Part shown: piece by piece, positions 12,305 to 22,936 of the stretch
How positions within the stretch are numbered: the first letter of the stretch is position 1
How the letters are laid out: each line of letters opens with the position of its first letter
Assembly (NCBI GenBank): GCA_029718625.1
Contig: CM056380.1
Span: forward strand, 19,967,923-20,031,922
Length of the DNA stretch: 64,000 bases
Source: Synaphobranchus kaupii
Lineage: Eukaryota > Chordata > Actinopteri > Anguilliformes > Synaphobranchidae
Direction of reading: 5' to 3'
Notes under the pieces: model-generated
Databases searched by the model: none
Told to the model about the DNA's origin: nothing
What the model saw: the letters and a program-made list of their open reading frames with translations, nothing else
Position numbers and translations under genes: made by a program

Positions 12305-12544
12305 CTTAGTGTATGTAAACTTCTGACCCACTGGAATTGTGATATAGTGAATTAAAAGTGAAATAATCTGTCTGCAAACAATTGTTGGAAAGATTACTTG
12401 TGTCATGCACAAAGTAGATGTCCTAACTGACTTGCCAACACTATAGTTTGCTAACATGAAATCTGTGGAGTGGTTAAAAATGAGTTTTAATTACTTAAAC
12501 CTAAGTGTAAACTTCCGACTTCAACTGTATATATTGTATGTGCA

Positions 12545-12960
12545 CATATAGTGGTGTGGAAATGGGAAAAAATGGGAAGGCGGACGTTAAAGGGTAAATG
12601 GTTGAGGACAGAGAGGGTGCCCTCCCCCCCTCTCTCTCCCTCTCCCTCTCCCTTCCCCTCTGTCAGTGTGGCCTGTGAGCAGGACTGGCCGGCCGTCGCG
12701 GCCTTTGTACGGGCGTCGGCGTGTGAAAGGGGCTTCTTGTAGTCTCATTAAGCCGATCCGTCTACCATTCAGTACTCCCCGCTGAGAGAGCCAGGGGAGC
12801 GTGCTCTGGCGCCCGCAGCAACGACAATGGCGGAGGCTCGCCGTCAACTCCGCGGCGACATGGGGGTTAGGGTGGCGGGGGCTAGTGGCCCTCATCTGAA
12901 GCAACATGGGCTCTCACTCCTCTCTCTGTATCTGAATTCCTCTGTCTGCTTTGTGGTCAG
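12545..12960. promoter_or_regulatory. GC-rich, CpG-containing island within intron (candidate regulatory DNA)
   Basis: After a CCCTCTCTCTCC pyrimidine tract (12,620-12,660) the sequence turns GC- and CpG-rich: GGCCGGCCGTCGCGGCC at about 12,687, GGGCGTCGGCGTG, CAACTCCGCGGCGACATGG. This contrasts with the AT-rich, transposon-filled flanks. ATGGCGGAGGCTCGC at 12,827 starts a 68-codon frame with no recognisable domain. It could be an alternative promoter or first exon of rbms, a conserved enhancer, or simply an old CpG-rich repeat. No donor site clearly follows the frame. Confidence 0.3.
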
Positions 12961-13033
12961 GTGGATAATAAGTCAACAACTGCTGTGCCTTCTGAGTGAA
13001 TGGAGGAGAGGAGAGTTTATTTTAGCCTTCTAA

Positions 13034-14622
13034 AGAAACTACCCATAATGCATTGTTTATATCTGAAAGGCCATTATAAGGGTAATTTTACTCGTATAAA
13101 TTATAATACAGTATGCACCACCATATTTTTTTGCCAAGTTTAAGTTTCTAATCATGCTACTGTAAACCTGCCTGTAGACAAATAAGCAATATGGCTAAGG
13201 ATGCATACTACACCCAGACAGTTTTGTTTTCAGTTTATTACTGTCTGCCCTTTTCAAATAGAAATTACAATTTATTTTACAAGAAATGTGCTTAGAGCAA
13301 AATTCCCTCAGTAGAAAACATCTCTGGCAAACCATGAGCCTGGCCACACCCTCCCTGATAGTAAACAAGCCAGGGACATGATATGTACCGAAAAGTGACA
13401 TGGGGGTTTTGTGCCGATTGTGTGGGAGGATTGTTTCCATCATGGAGGGAGAAAAGGACAAAGATGTTTAAAAAAAACAAAAAAACACCCAGAGACATTT
13501 GCCTTTTCTTTGGCCCCTCCTCCAGTGCTCACATAACACCTGACAGCACCTCAGCAGACTGGCTCGACCGGGGTTTGGCAACACTCAGCCGCTCAGTAAA
13601 CACAGAGCATAAGTGTCAGTGTACAGTAACCAAATTTGAGCTGTTATGTGTGTTTTGTTGTCTGTGAGAGGGTCATTAAAAGGTTGAGACTTCAACTCCC
13701 AGAAAACTATTGAGTTCAGAAATGATACCCAGTGCCTTGCTGTTTTGCTCTCCACAATACAGAAGAGCTAGGTTCCCAGCCCTGTGATGGGCCTGTGCAG
13801 GTCAAGTTCGACACATTGTAAAAAACGGGGAACCATTTTTTCCTCAAACACAATTTTCTATTGACTTAAAACTATTTGTAAAAAGGTACAATAAGATACT
13901 GTATAGAACCAAGAGGAGGTGATAGGACAAAACCCATATGAAACTTTGTAGAATGGGTTAGGGGACAGTGTAATAAGTAGTCTTTTACACTTCCTGTTCT
14001 GTACTGTACCAAATGCTTTGGATTTTTTTGGCAATATTATATATGTATGTAAACTGTGTATGAGATTTGTCATATATGTCTGTGCAGTTATGCCTTCTGT
14101 AATGCTGCAATGAGTGAATACAAGACAAATTTCCCTATGGGGATCTTATCTTATACTTGATCTTTGTATACTTTTCCCATTTACATGGTTCTTAATTTCC
14201 CTATAACCTTTTCTTGCATTCTGCGGAGGATCTTGTTTCAGAAATGAGAACAAATCATACGCCAGATACTAAAAACCAGAATAAGATAACACTTTCCAAG
14301 CCGCAGTGGCATTCTGTAGTGCAGAGTTCCACAGCCCTGGTCCTGGAAAGCCGCAGAGTCTGCAATTTTTCTTTCACAGAACTGTAACTGGAGTTCCCGC
14401 TTGTAATTGCTACTAGGCTCATTCGAACAATTACTGGGTGTCGTAAATCTGAGGCCACAGGAGCTTAGTGAGGATGTGTCAGTCTATTGTCCTGGTGGAA
14501 CTGAGAAATCGCATGCCCCAGAGAGCCACGCCCTGTTTCTCTCTCATATCTCAGTGCCAGTGGTGCATATCGGCACACCGTGAGCGAATACAGGAGCGTG
14601 TTGGTTAAATAGTTACATACAG
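13034..14622. other. Intron DNA without recognised gene; one hAT-like end
   Basis: No supported coding sequence. AGAGTTCCACAGCCCTGG followed by CCTGGAAAGCCGCAG at about 14,323 resembles one end of a hAT MITE, but no opposite end was found. Short open frames at 13.2-13.7 kb have no domain and lie on both strands, so they are judged random. Confidence 0.45.
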
Positions 14623-15287
14623 CAGTGGTTCTCAAACTCGATCCTGGGGACCCCCTGTGTATGCTGGATTTCGTTCCAACCACAATTGCAATTCCAGAAT
14701 TTTAACAAGCTGTTAATTTATCTTATTTAGGTGCTTTTCATGTTTAGAGGGATTATTTACCCTCTTATTTCAGACATAGCTATGCATGCCATGAAGAATA
14801 AACGTCCCATGTTCACTTTGTGCTTATTGTGCTATATTGCAAACAGTTACAAAAGAAGAGTTCATTTAAAAACTGAGGTGAATCAATTGGCTCCTAATTA
14901 GGTTGTTGAACGCATAAGTTCCTTCATAATTTTTACTTAAACTTATTAACACAATGCAGGTTTGGCTTGTTATCATTTGCTTTTTCTGTGAATTCTTCAT
15001 TATTTAACAAATGGTTAGTTTTAGTGTCCATGTGTCTACAATTTCACAAATTAGGATCCTATTGATTCACCTCGTGTCATCATTAGATCAGTTAAAACAT
15101 TTTTTACCTATCTTTTTGTAATTCTTTGCAATATAGAACAATGTCAGTATTGGACTTTTATTATTCATGGTATGCGTAGCTATTGCTAACATAATTAACA
15201 GCTTGTTCAAATTCTGGGATTGCAACTGTGGTTGGAATGAAAACCAGCATACAAGGGGGTTCCCAGGACCGAGTTTCAGAACCAATG
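14623..15287. mobile_element. hAT-type MITE, 665 bp, with 8-bp target duplication
   Basis: Terminal inverted repeats CAGTGGTTCTCAAACTCG (14,623) and, inverted, CATTGGTTCTGAAACTCG at 15,287, extending over more than 60 bp. Flanks are ACATACAG (14,615) and ACGTACAG (15,288), a 7/8 match. CAGTG-type ends with an 8-bp duplication are typical of hAT elements. The interior is AT-rich and lacks transposase. Confidence 0.85.
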
Positions 15288-15781
15288 ACGTACAGTCACA
15301 AAGCTTTAAGTCATGATTATAACAGCCCATTAAGGAATTGTCTGTTTGTGTGTTTATTTAAGAAAATTCCAAATTTTGCTATATTTATTTGAAATGTTAT
15401 CGACGGTAAAAGCAACAGCAGTCGCAGTGTATGAAGGAGCGAAGATGTGTGTCCTTTGTCCCTGTTGAATGTCACATATTAAACGTGACAGACAACACAA
15501 TGGGCTCCATAGTTTATATATAGCCGTTTGCAGCAGCAATGACAAAGAGCCCTTCTTCAGCTGAAGCCACATTCCATTTCCCTGTCTCTGTGACACATCC
15601 ACACACTCTCTCACTGACACACATGCGCTTGCACAATGGGCCCGCTTTTTTGCCTCTTCACTGAATGGCTGTGTAATAAAAAAAAATTTGGACAGAGAAA
15701 AGGGGGACTCCCCAGGGATGGAGTTCAGTTGAAGTACAGCCAGACAGTGCTGTCCTCTCCCTCCCTCCTTCCCTCTCTATC
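15288..15781. other. Intron DNA, no gene seen
   Basis: Only AT-rich intron followed by a CTCTCCCTCCCTCC pyrimidine tract at 15,755-15,781. Open frames on both strands are short and unrelated to anything I recognise. Confidence 0.5.
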
Positions 15782-16479
15782 TGTCATGGTTTCTGGCAGC
15801 CTGTTGTTGTTTCTGCGGTCGTTCTTTCGTTTGACGACATCGGGGCAATCTATCGGATTTTTCCGCCTCCGTTTCGTTGTTTGAATCTCGCCCGGTAATT
15901 ATTCATTTCACCTGTTTTGGATTTCCTGCCGGTAATAAATAGCCCAGGACTTCCGCATTTCCGACTCTTCCATATTGTCTTTGCATTTGACTATCGGAGT
16001 CGGTAAGGTAAAGGATAGCGGTCTCTACATTTCTGGTTGTTACTCGTCAGAAACGTAGGTAGTTAAAGAGTTAGGGTAAAGATTTATTTAGTCTTTTTGT
16101 TTCCTTCTCTCTTTATCCTTTTATATTCCTCTACCTGTTACCTTTTGTTCACCTTTTGTTCAGCTGTAGGTAACAGGTTCTTTTTCTATTTTGTTTCTGT
16201 TTCTTTCACCCTTGTTACACGGGCTTCTTTCTTTTGTTTTTCTCTGACCTCTAGTTATACGCCTCTTGTGTGAGTGCGTGAGGTTCCTTTGTTGTTTACT
16301 ACTCGCGATCGCCGAGTTTGCCCTCTTTTGGGGTTGTTTTGTGTTGGCTTATGCCGGGAGGTTTTCATTCCCATTATTTTGTTTAATTTCCCCTGTTACT
16401 GCGGAGCTGTCCGCTTAGTGGCGGACGAAATACGCTTTCAGATTCCTTGGTTGTGGCGTTTGGTTCTCCAAACCTTACA
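15782..16479 (+). mobile_element. Candidate solo LTR (about 0.7 kb)
   Basis: Begins TGTCATGGTTTCTGGC, the same first 11 bases as the LTR at 21,035, and has a similar plan: CACCTGTTTTGGATTTCC, then CGGTAATAAATAGCCC (TATA-like), then T-rich DNA. A likely end is AACCTTACA at 16,479, giving TG..CA termini. Flanking CTATC and CTCCC match only 3 of 5, so the boundary is uncertain. No internal retroelement genes. Distinct subfamily from the 1.9-kb LTR. Confidence 0.5.
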
Positions 16480-17438
16480 CTCCCCCTTACAGAATCTTCT
16501 CTTCCTTCTCCTGTCCACCTCCATCACCACCCCTAACCCTCCTCACCCGACCCCCATGATGTCCCACTCTCCTTTCTCCAGCCCCGCCCCATCTCTCAGC
16601 TGCCAGTCCAGTCCAGTCTCTGACCCTCCTCTCATTCCCCCTTCAGCTCCTCACCTTCTATTCTGGTGCGTCCCAATACTCGAAAAATGCACCCTCCTTT
16701 CCTCCACTACCACCTCCTTTCCTCCGTGCCCCAGAAACGGATCTTTGTGTCCTACTAATGTTGCTGATTTCATATTAATTGTTAAATATTAATTCATGTC
16801 TCAAAGTGAACCGCAATGTCAGGTATATTGTATACTGTACATGGAACTACTTGTACTTGAAACATAGAGACAATTTTGCATATTTCCAGGTAGGAGACAA
16901 GTGGAGGAGAAGAAGTGGACATTATGTTGCACATTATTACAGAGAGATTATCTTGTTGCTGTAGCCTAGCTGCTGCAAATGGAACCCGGAAGCTAAACTG
17001 GAATTCTTAAATTGGCCTATTATCGCTCATGGTGGCTAGCTCAAATGCTTATGTAATGCTATGCATTCTCTGGCAGCCTACCTTGCACACAAATACGTGT
17101 CACCTTTTCCCGTCTAGCCGTAGTTGGAGACACTGGGGAACCGAAACTGCTAATGGCGTGCTACTTTCCGGTTTCAGGACCGAGCTGATAATTAGCTCAC
17201 AGCTTCGGGGTAATGCCCAACTTATCAACGTTACGGTCCCTTGCAAATAGCGAGGACGCAGGTTTCGTTCATGTGGCTCTTTATTTACACCAATGAACAT
17301 TGTACAGCTTATAGTTTAGAGGGAGATACCTTAAAACCAGCCGCAAATGCACTCACCTAACTTTCAACTAACTGTGCTTGAATGTTTGTTTTCCTTCCGT
17401 CTTCCCTCACTCACAAGGACCAATCAAGATATCTTAAA
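16480..17438. other. Pyrimidine-rich tract and unassigned intron DNA
   Basis: 16,480-16,740 is a C/T-rich stretch (CCTCACCCGACCCCCATG and similar), followed by AT-rich DNA and a patch at 17,000-17,280 of mixed composition. No gene recognised. The 172-codon frame at 16,274 crosses the LTR end and this tract and looks like low-complexity read-through. Confidence 0.45.
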
Positions 17439-17559
17439 AAGGTACACTACCCATAAACCCTCGTTAAGGAAGAAATGGGGTTTTAAGTTCTCAATTGAAA
17501 AGACTAAGGTAATGTTCTTCACAAGAAAGAGAGTTAGAGGAAATTATAACTTGCAACTA

Positions 17560-18274
17560 CAGTACCAGTCAAAAGTTTGGACACACCTACTCATAGAAGG
17601 TTTTTTCCCCGTTATTTTTGCTGTTTTCCACATTTTGGAATAGTAAAGATATCAAAACTATGAGATAACACAAATTCAATTAAGCAAAAACCAAAAAAGG
17701 ATTAAACAAATAAAAAAAGTCTTATATTTTAGATTCTTCAAAGTAGCCACCCTTTGCCTTGATAACGGCTTTGCACATTCTTGCCATTCTCTCAAACAAC
17801 TTCTGTGGTAAACAGGTATTCCACAGGTAAAAAGGTGATGCCATCATGACTGTATAAAAGGATATCAAAAGACTCCTGATATCTTATTTCCAGGTACTCT
17901 TAGAAGCGATACTATAACCTCTGCATTTGAATGGATCTCTATGGGAATTGGGGGGTGGGACTAGATTTAGCTTTAAATTACACTGGAACAGTGTGGAACA
18001 CATGGTTGGCTAAATGGCTCTAAGTCATCAAGGGTCTGACGTATCAAACAAGCCTTAAACCATCACTCTGCTGCCAGAAATACAGTAGATATGGATGGAT
18101 AACTTGAAGGGTTTCTTCTCCTGACTTATTTTTCCATAGAGTTCAGTAGGAAAATTTGTCAGGAGAAACAACCCTTCAAGTGATCCATCCATATCTACTG
18201 CATATCTGGCAGCAGAGTGATGGTTTAAGGCTTGTTTGATACGTCAGACCCTTGATGACTTACAGCCATTTAGC
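17560..18274. mobile_element. Tc1-like end joined to a fold-back (palindromic) unit
   Basis: Starts CAGTACCAGTCAAAAGTTTG after TA (17,558), a common fish Tc1 inverted repeat. 17,740-17,810 on the minus strand reads ERMARMCKAVIKAKGGYFEE, the C terminus of a Tc1 transposase. From about 17,840 the sequence switches to the unit seen at 11,985 and 34,755. This unit then occurs again in reverse, giving 117-bp arms (18,009-18,125 and 18,158-18,274) around a 32-nt loop. The right Tc1 end is absent. Confidence 0.75.
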
Positions 18275-18288
18275 TTGGGGGGTTAGAT

Positions 18289-19110
18289 GTGATCCAGGCC
18301 CGGGCCCTTAGATTATGCATAGGAGCAGTGAGAACATCACCTGTGTGTGCCCTTCAAGTAGAAGCAGGAGAAATGCCACTGTGTTTACACAGGAAACAGC
18401 TCAGGGTAAATTATTGGATGAATTTGAGAGGGCATGGAGATAATCATCCAACCAAAAGAGTGCTACAAGCCTGCTGGGAAAGGGAGGGAACAGTTAAAAC
18501 AAGTTTTGGCTGGACAGGGGATGGAGCAGCAAGAGACCTGGGAGTGCATGGAATGAAGTTCTACCCGACAGGCCTAGACTCCCTGTGTGGATACTTGAAC
18601 CACTAATCGTAGATTTAGAGTTGCTGCAAGTTAAGGCAAGGAGGGAAAATGCAGATTTAGTCTATGAGTTTTATTGGTATTTATTGGTATACAGAAAGTA
18701 AATACACAGAGTATGTACAGGTGTTTATAGACGGATCAAAAGATCCAATAACAGACAACACTGGTTCTGCTGTTGCAGTTCCTAGTAGTAGAACAGAAGT
18801 ATGCAAACGGACATCAAACTTTTTAAGTGTATACACAGTTGAGTTGTATGCCATATGGATGGCTTTAGAGTGGGTTGAACAAGCCAAACCTAACAGAGCC
18901 CTGACTTGTAGTGATTCAGCAGCAGCTCTGTACAGTCTAAAGCTAGGTACATCCAGTAATCGCCAAGACCTATTATTTGAAATAATGGAAATACATTCAC
19001 GAGTGGTAAAACAAGGCACTGTGGTCACATTCATTTGGGTTCCTGCACACATGGGTATTAAGGGTAATGAGAAAGTGGACAAATTAGCCAAACAAGCTGT
19101 TAGAAAATAA
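18289..19110 (+). pseudogene. LINE ORF2 remnant with RNase H domain
   Basis: One frame with a stop block between 18,604 and 18,663. The RNase H part reads VQVFIDGSKD (first catalytic Asp), YTVELYAIWMALEW (Glu), LTCSDSAAALYSL (Asp) and TFIWVPAHMGIKGNEKVDKL (His and last Asp), so all catalytic positions are still visible. RNase H lies downstream of the RT domain in I-group LINEs, where it degrades the RNA template after reverse transcription. The frame ends at 19,110, continues in the same phase to about 19,377, then shifts. Confidence 0.85.
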
Positions 19111-19357
19111 AACATAGACACTGCAATTGAACTTTCTAAAGCAGAAGGAAAGAGTATAGCATGGAGGGAAATCAATAAAGAATGGCAGCAGTACTGGGAT
19201 CAGGAGATAAGAGGACGACATCTACATGCAATACAAAAAAGAGTGGGAAGGGAGAGAAACAGAGGAGGAAATAGAAAAGAGGAGGTAGTGATGACCAGAC
19301 TTAGAATAGGACATAGTAACTTGAACGGGACTCTCAACATTATAGGGAAACATCCAA

Positions 19358-19615
19358 ATGGACTTTGTGAACAGTGAACCAGAAACAGTAGAGCACGTTC
19401 TTGTTAACTGCCGGAAATATGTCACAGAAAGAAAGGACATGATGGATGGAATGGAAAGAGCAAGACTAACAGGAGCAGGTTTAAAATACATTCTGGAGTG
19501 TAAATCAAAAAAAGATATAGAGAGGGCTACGGCGTTCTTGGTTTTGTGTTATGTTGTAGGTGCTCTTTGGACTAAATCCGGGGTAGGATCCGTGATAATT
19601 AGAAGAAGTTTGTAG
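19358..19615 (+). pseudogene. LINE ORF2 C-terminal remnant with CCHC-like region
   Basis: Frameshifted continuation. PETVEHVLVNCRKYVTERK is the end of the conserved Cys/His motif (C..C..ETVEH...C) found at the C terminus of I, R1 and related LINE proteins. It is followed by YILECKSKKDIERATAFLV. The first Cys pair lies in the preceding frame (NGLCEQ), so a single-base shift near 19,370 broke the motif. Confidence 0.7.
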
Positions 19616-19621
19616 TCCAAG

Positions 19622-19931
19622 GCAGCTCTACAAAATTAAAAAGCCTTTATTGAATGGCTCACATTATTTAGAATATTAAAAAACCAACATGTTTCGGCCT
19701 ACATTGGGCCTTCATCGGGGTATCTAGAACAAAAACCAAACACTGACTAATATGAAGAGTCCTGAGCTCTGGGAGAGTCTAATTGCAATGAGTAACAGCT
19801 GGTGCTGAAAGAATGGAACAATATATAACATAGCCAGAAGGGTTCAGTAGAGATACAATCTATTAAATAGATCATTATGTCAAATGAATAAACAATATTA
19901 CTTACAAAATAATGCATCAAACTAATACATA

Positions 19932-19980
<49 letters not shown>

Positions 19981-20826
19981 CAACAACTCAAAAAACAAAA
20001 AGGAAAAAAAAAATACTGTAGCAACATAAGAAAACAAGTCAGATCAAATCAATAAGTCAAACATACTAGATTAATGTTAAACAGAAAATAATATAATATA
20101 AAAAATATAATATAAAAATAAAATAAAGAAAATATCAGGAAATGAGCAATGAACAATGAACAAAGTAATAAAGTAACCTACTTAACCTATAGAAATGACA
20201 CCAAGTCTATGGAGTCATTTAGACCTGGGGGTGAGGTGGCCTGTAGCCTATCGATCCAGCGGCTCTCTTTTTGGCTTAATTTCTTCTGTCTATCTCCTCC
20301 CCTAGAGGTGGGGGGGACCATGTCAATGCCGATAGCTGTAAATATAACTGAGGCACTTAGGTGAGCGTTTTTAAGATGTTTAGCCATTGCGTAATCCATA
20401 TTGTTTGTTTTTATTGCATATTTGTGATCAGCCAGTCGATCAAGTAAGTGGCGTTTCGTACGACCCACATAAAAATAATCACATTTAGAGCAGGACAGTA
20501 TATAAATAACATGAGTAGTTTGACAATTAATGAAGCTGTTAGATGTATATGTCTGTTTAGTTACTGGGTGGGTGAACCCTTTAGATCTCTCCACCACATC
20601 ACATTGTTTACAGTGACCGCATCTATAAGTTCCTGTAGGAGGCACTAAGGCCCTCGCTGTCCGCAATATAATTAAAAAGAATTGGAGCCTGATCCAATGT
20701 GATGATGCCTTGTCCAACATATTCCCTGACCCCCCCTCTCTGTACATTTAGAAGAGCCCCCAATTTCGGAGATAAATTAGTATGAAGCCATCTACCGGCT
20801 GATGTTAAATCCACATGGTTACCCAA
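19622..20826 (-). mobile_element. Penelope-like element (PLE), 5'-truncated
   Basis: Minus-strand element. Its 3' tail carries CCCGATGAAGGCCCAAT and GGCCGAAACATG (inverse of 19,690-19,720), the characteristic PLE end motif. Internal parts encode the end of the RT (20,623-20,826, with SPKLGALLNVQRGG) and a GIY-YIG nuclease. A (TA)n microsatellite lies at 19,935-19,975. A 130-bp piece of the element is repeated in inverse orientation immediately upstream (20,827-20,956). Confidence 0.85.
20187..20747 (-). pseudogene. PLE GIY-YIG endonuclease and linker domain
   Basis: 186 codons. The N-terminal part follows the RT in another frame. TYRCGHCKQCDVV is the CxxC-type linker of fish PLEs, followed by HVIYILSCSKCDYFYVGRTK, the GIY-YIG-like core (Y-I-L ... 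Y-V-G) with the downstream Arg (HLLDRLADHK) used in catalysis. The C terminus SRGGDRQKKLSQKESRWI is typical. The nuclease nicks target DNA to prime reverse transcription. The RT and nuclease frames are separated by a shift near 20,640-20,740, so the element is inactive. Confidence 0.88.
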
Positions 20827-20956
20827 GCCTCCTACAGGAACTTATAGATGCGGTCACTGTAAACAATGTGATGTGGTGGAGAGATCTAAAGGGTTCACCC
20901 ACCCAGTAACTAAACAGACATATACATCTAACAGCTTCATTAATTGTCAAACTACT
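20827..20956 (+). repeat. Inverted 130-bp duplicate of the PLE linker region
   Basis: Matches the inverse of 20,514-20,643 essentially base for base (same reading TYRCGHCKQCDVV through FINCQTT). The two arms are separated by 183 bp. Inverted partial copies at the 5' side are a known outcome of PLE insertion, so this belongs to the same integration event. Confidence 0.9.
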
Positions 20957-21034
20957 TAATAAACTACCAGATAGTCACATAACGTTAGCTTCCCATTTTC
21001 ACACAAGCATTTTGGAAATGTGTTCAAATTTGTA

Positions 21035-22931
21035 TGTCATGGTTTATGACCTTTTTTCCCTTGCGGTCGTGTTCCTTGGTCGCCACACGTGGGCGCTGCT
21101 TCGTTAGTGGAGTTTTGGCTCCGTCTAGTCTTTTCGCGGAGAAGTCTCGTCAGCATTCACAGGTGTGCGTGTTTTACCGGTGAGCTATATAAGCCATGTT
21201 CCCTTCGTTCTGGGCTTCGATATTGCTTGTTTGTTGTTTGTACTGTGGTGTATTGTCTGACATTATTTGTGCTGTTTTGTGTGCGGTTTATTTTTGCCCT
21301 TTTGAAGTTTTAGCCAGTATGATTAGGTCTAGTGTTTTAAGGAGAACGTTTTGCTCCGTTGTGCTTTATTGGAGTTTTGCGGGACTTGCCTTTGTGCTTT
21401 GAGCTTTCAGGTTGAATTCCTTTTTTGTGTGCTCATTTCTGTCACCGCTTTCTGGTCTTTCCTTTGTTTGTTTGCCTAGATCTTTTGCCCTTTTCTGTCT
21501 CTTTCTCCTCTCTCTGTCTGTTGTCTTCCGTGAAAGCGAGAGGAGTCTTTGTTTGTGTGTATTTGTATGGTAGTTTCTTACTAAGAGACAGGGCATTTTA
21601 TCATACTGACTTTAGTTCGGAACTGTAGTTCTGTTCGCCCTTCGGGTACGTCTCCTCACAGGGAGACTGGGCGATTTTGTTCAGACAGTAGTTCTGTTCG
21701 CCCTTCGGTACCTGTCTCCGTACATGGAGTTTTTGGCGATTTTGTTCGGAACTGTAGTTCTGTTCGCCCTTCGGTACATGTCTTCCCATAGGGAGACTGG
21801 GCGATTTTGTGGACATGTTTGTGTGTGACTGCGAGTCTCTGAAAGTAGCCTTGAAACGTTAGTTTTCTGTTCTATTCGCCTTGTTACATTCCCCTTTATT
21901 GAGAGGCTAGGGTGTGTATTTTCCACTAAGCTTGTGTGGTCATTTTTGCTAGTAAAGTTATGGGACGACGGTGCTCCGTCGGCTCGCCTGTAAAATGTTT
22001 CTCTCTCCTGGGAGATCGGGCGTTTACCCCTTTACGTTTTCTGGAGTAATGCGTGACTTGCCTATGTGGATGTAGTTATCCGGACTCTTCCCCTCCTGGC
22101 GTACGTGCCTATGTGCATGTAGTTATCCGGACTCTTCTCCCCTGGCTCTTGTCTGTTCCTGCTTCCTAGTTTTTGCATGTGACTGTGAGCCTGTGAAATT
22201 AGCCATGGAATGTTATATCTGTTCCTTCTTCTCGTTACATTCCTCTTTACCAAGAGGCAGAGCGCTTATTCTCGTCTAATCTTGCGTTAGTCATGGAGCC
22301 GGTAAATGTCCGGAACAGCTGTTCTGTTCGTCCTTCGGTACCTGTCTTCCTATTGGAGGACTGGGCGATTTTGTTTGGAACTGTAGTTCCGTTCATCCTT
22401 CGGTACCTGTCTCCGTACATGGAGACTGGGCGATTTTGTTCGGAACTGTAGTTCTGTTCATCCTTCGGTACCATGTTTGCGTGTGACTGCGAGTCTATGA
22501 GAGTAGCCTTGGAACTTTAGATCTCCGTTCCTTTCGCCTCCTCGTATACTATTTTGTATTATTTTGCAGTGTTTATTGGCTGTGTGTTTTATTTGTGCCA
22601 TTACGCTACTTGCATGTTCTTATGCGTCTCGTTCCCGAGACAGGGCGTTTGTTATTTCTGGCTCGTTCTTTAGTCAATTAGCTCGTAGAAGTATGGGAGC
22701 CTAATGCTTTGTTTCCATTCGCCTTGTTTGGTTTTCTTACTGAAAAACCTGGCGTTTGTGCTTCTACTCATTGGTGTGTGACAGTGAGCCAGTTAGTACC
22801 CTTGGTGTGTGTGTTTCCCTGTCTTGTCTCCTTCCCTTAACTACGGGGTTTCCTGTCCTAGTGGCCTAGTGCTTAAAGAATCCCCTTGCTGCGTTTGGCT
22901 CCTCCTACCGCACACGTCACGTCACATTACA
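21035..22931 (+). mobile_element. Solo LTR, 1,897 bp, with 5-bp target duplication
   Basis: Starts TGTCATGGTTTATGACC, ends CACGTCACATTACA, and is flanked by TTGTA at 21,030-21,034 and 22,932-22,936. TG..CA ends and a 5-bp duplication mark an LTR. GAGCTATATAAGCC at 21,181 is a probable TATA box. The R/U5-like part is filled with tandem units (21,616-21,811 and 22,310-22,470). No internal region or second LTR is present, so it is a recombination product. Copies of the same LTR lie at 7,976-11,962. Class (Gypsy or other) cannot be told from the LTR alone. Confidence 0.88.
21616..21811 (+). repeat. Tandem ~65-75-bp units within the LTR
   Basis: About three units, each with AACTGTAGTTCTGTTCGCCC, TTCGG, GTCTCC..GGAGAC-type inverted bases and CTGGGCGATTTTGTTC. 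Two to three further units occur at 22,310-22,470. A self-complementary GTCTCCGTACATGGAGAC is present in several units. The repeats could bind host factors or reflect slippage. Confidence 0.8.
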
Positions 22932-22936
22932 TTGTA

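Larger units (their letters stand above)
7776..12527. mobile_element. Sleeping Beauty-type Tc1 element, split by LTR and piggyBac insertions
   Basis: Outer ends are CAGTTGAAGTCGGAAGTTT (7,776) and its inverse at 12,509-12,527, flanked by TA on both sides. The left 200 bp (7,776-7,975) and right 220 bp (12,305-12,527) form the long inverted repeats with inner direct repeat (GTGGGTCAGAAG at the right) typical of the salmonid IR/DR Tc1 group. No transposase is left. Between the repeats are LTR pieces (7,976-11,962) and a 320-bp unit at 11,985-12,304 that recurs at 34.8 and 17.9 kb. Non-autonomous and disrupted. Confidence 0.9.
17439..19621 (+). mobile_element. I-type LINE remnant (RT fragment and RNase H region), interrupted
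   Basis: 17,439-17,559 encodes KKWGFKFSIEKTKVMFFTRK, the end of a reverse transcriptase palm. It is cut by a Tc1/fold-back insertion (17,560-18,274) and resumes with DVIQARALRLCIGA, the region preceding RNase H in I/Nimb-type LINEs. About 300 bp between these parts is missing. The 3' end is at about 19,621, directly against a Penelope-like element. Frameshifts and stops show that it is dead. Confidence 0.8.

Noticed and set aside
12827..13033. Small protein starting MAEARRQLRGD
   Set aside because: No domain, no clear donor site and hydrophobic tail from AT-rich sequence; kept only as a CpG-island observation.
16274..16792. 172-codon frame on the + strand
   Set aside because: It crosses a candidate LTR end and a pyrimidine-rich tract, has no domain and low-complexity Pro/Ser composition.
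18681..19175. 164-codon minus-strand frame
   Set aside because: Antisense of the RNase H region of the LINE, which carries all catalytic residues on the + strand.
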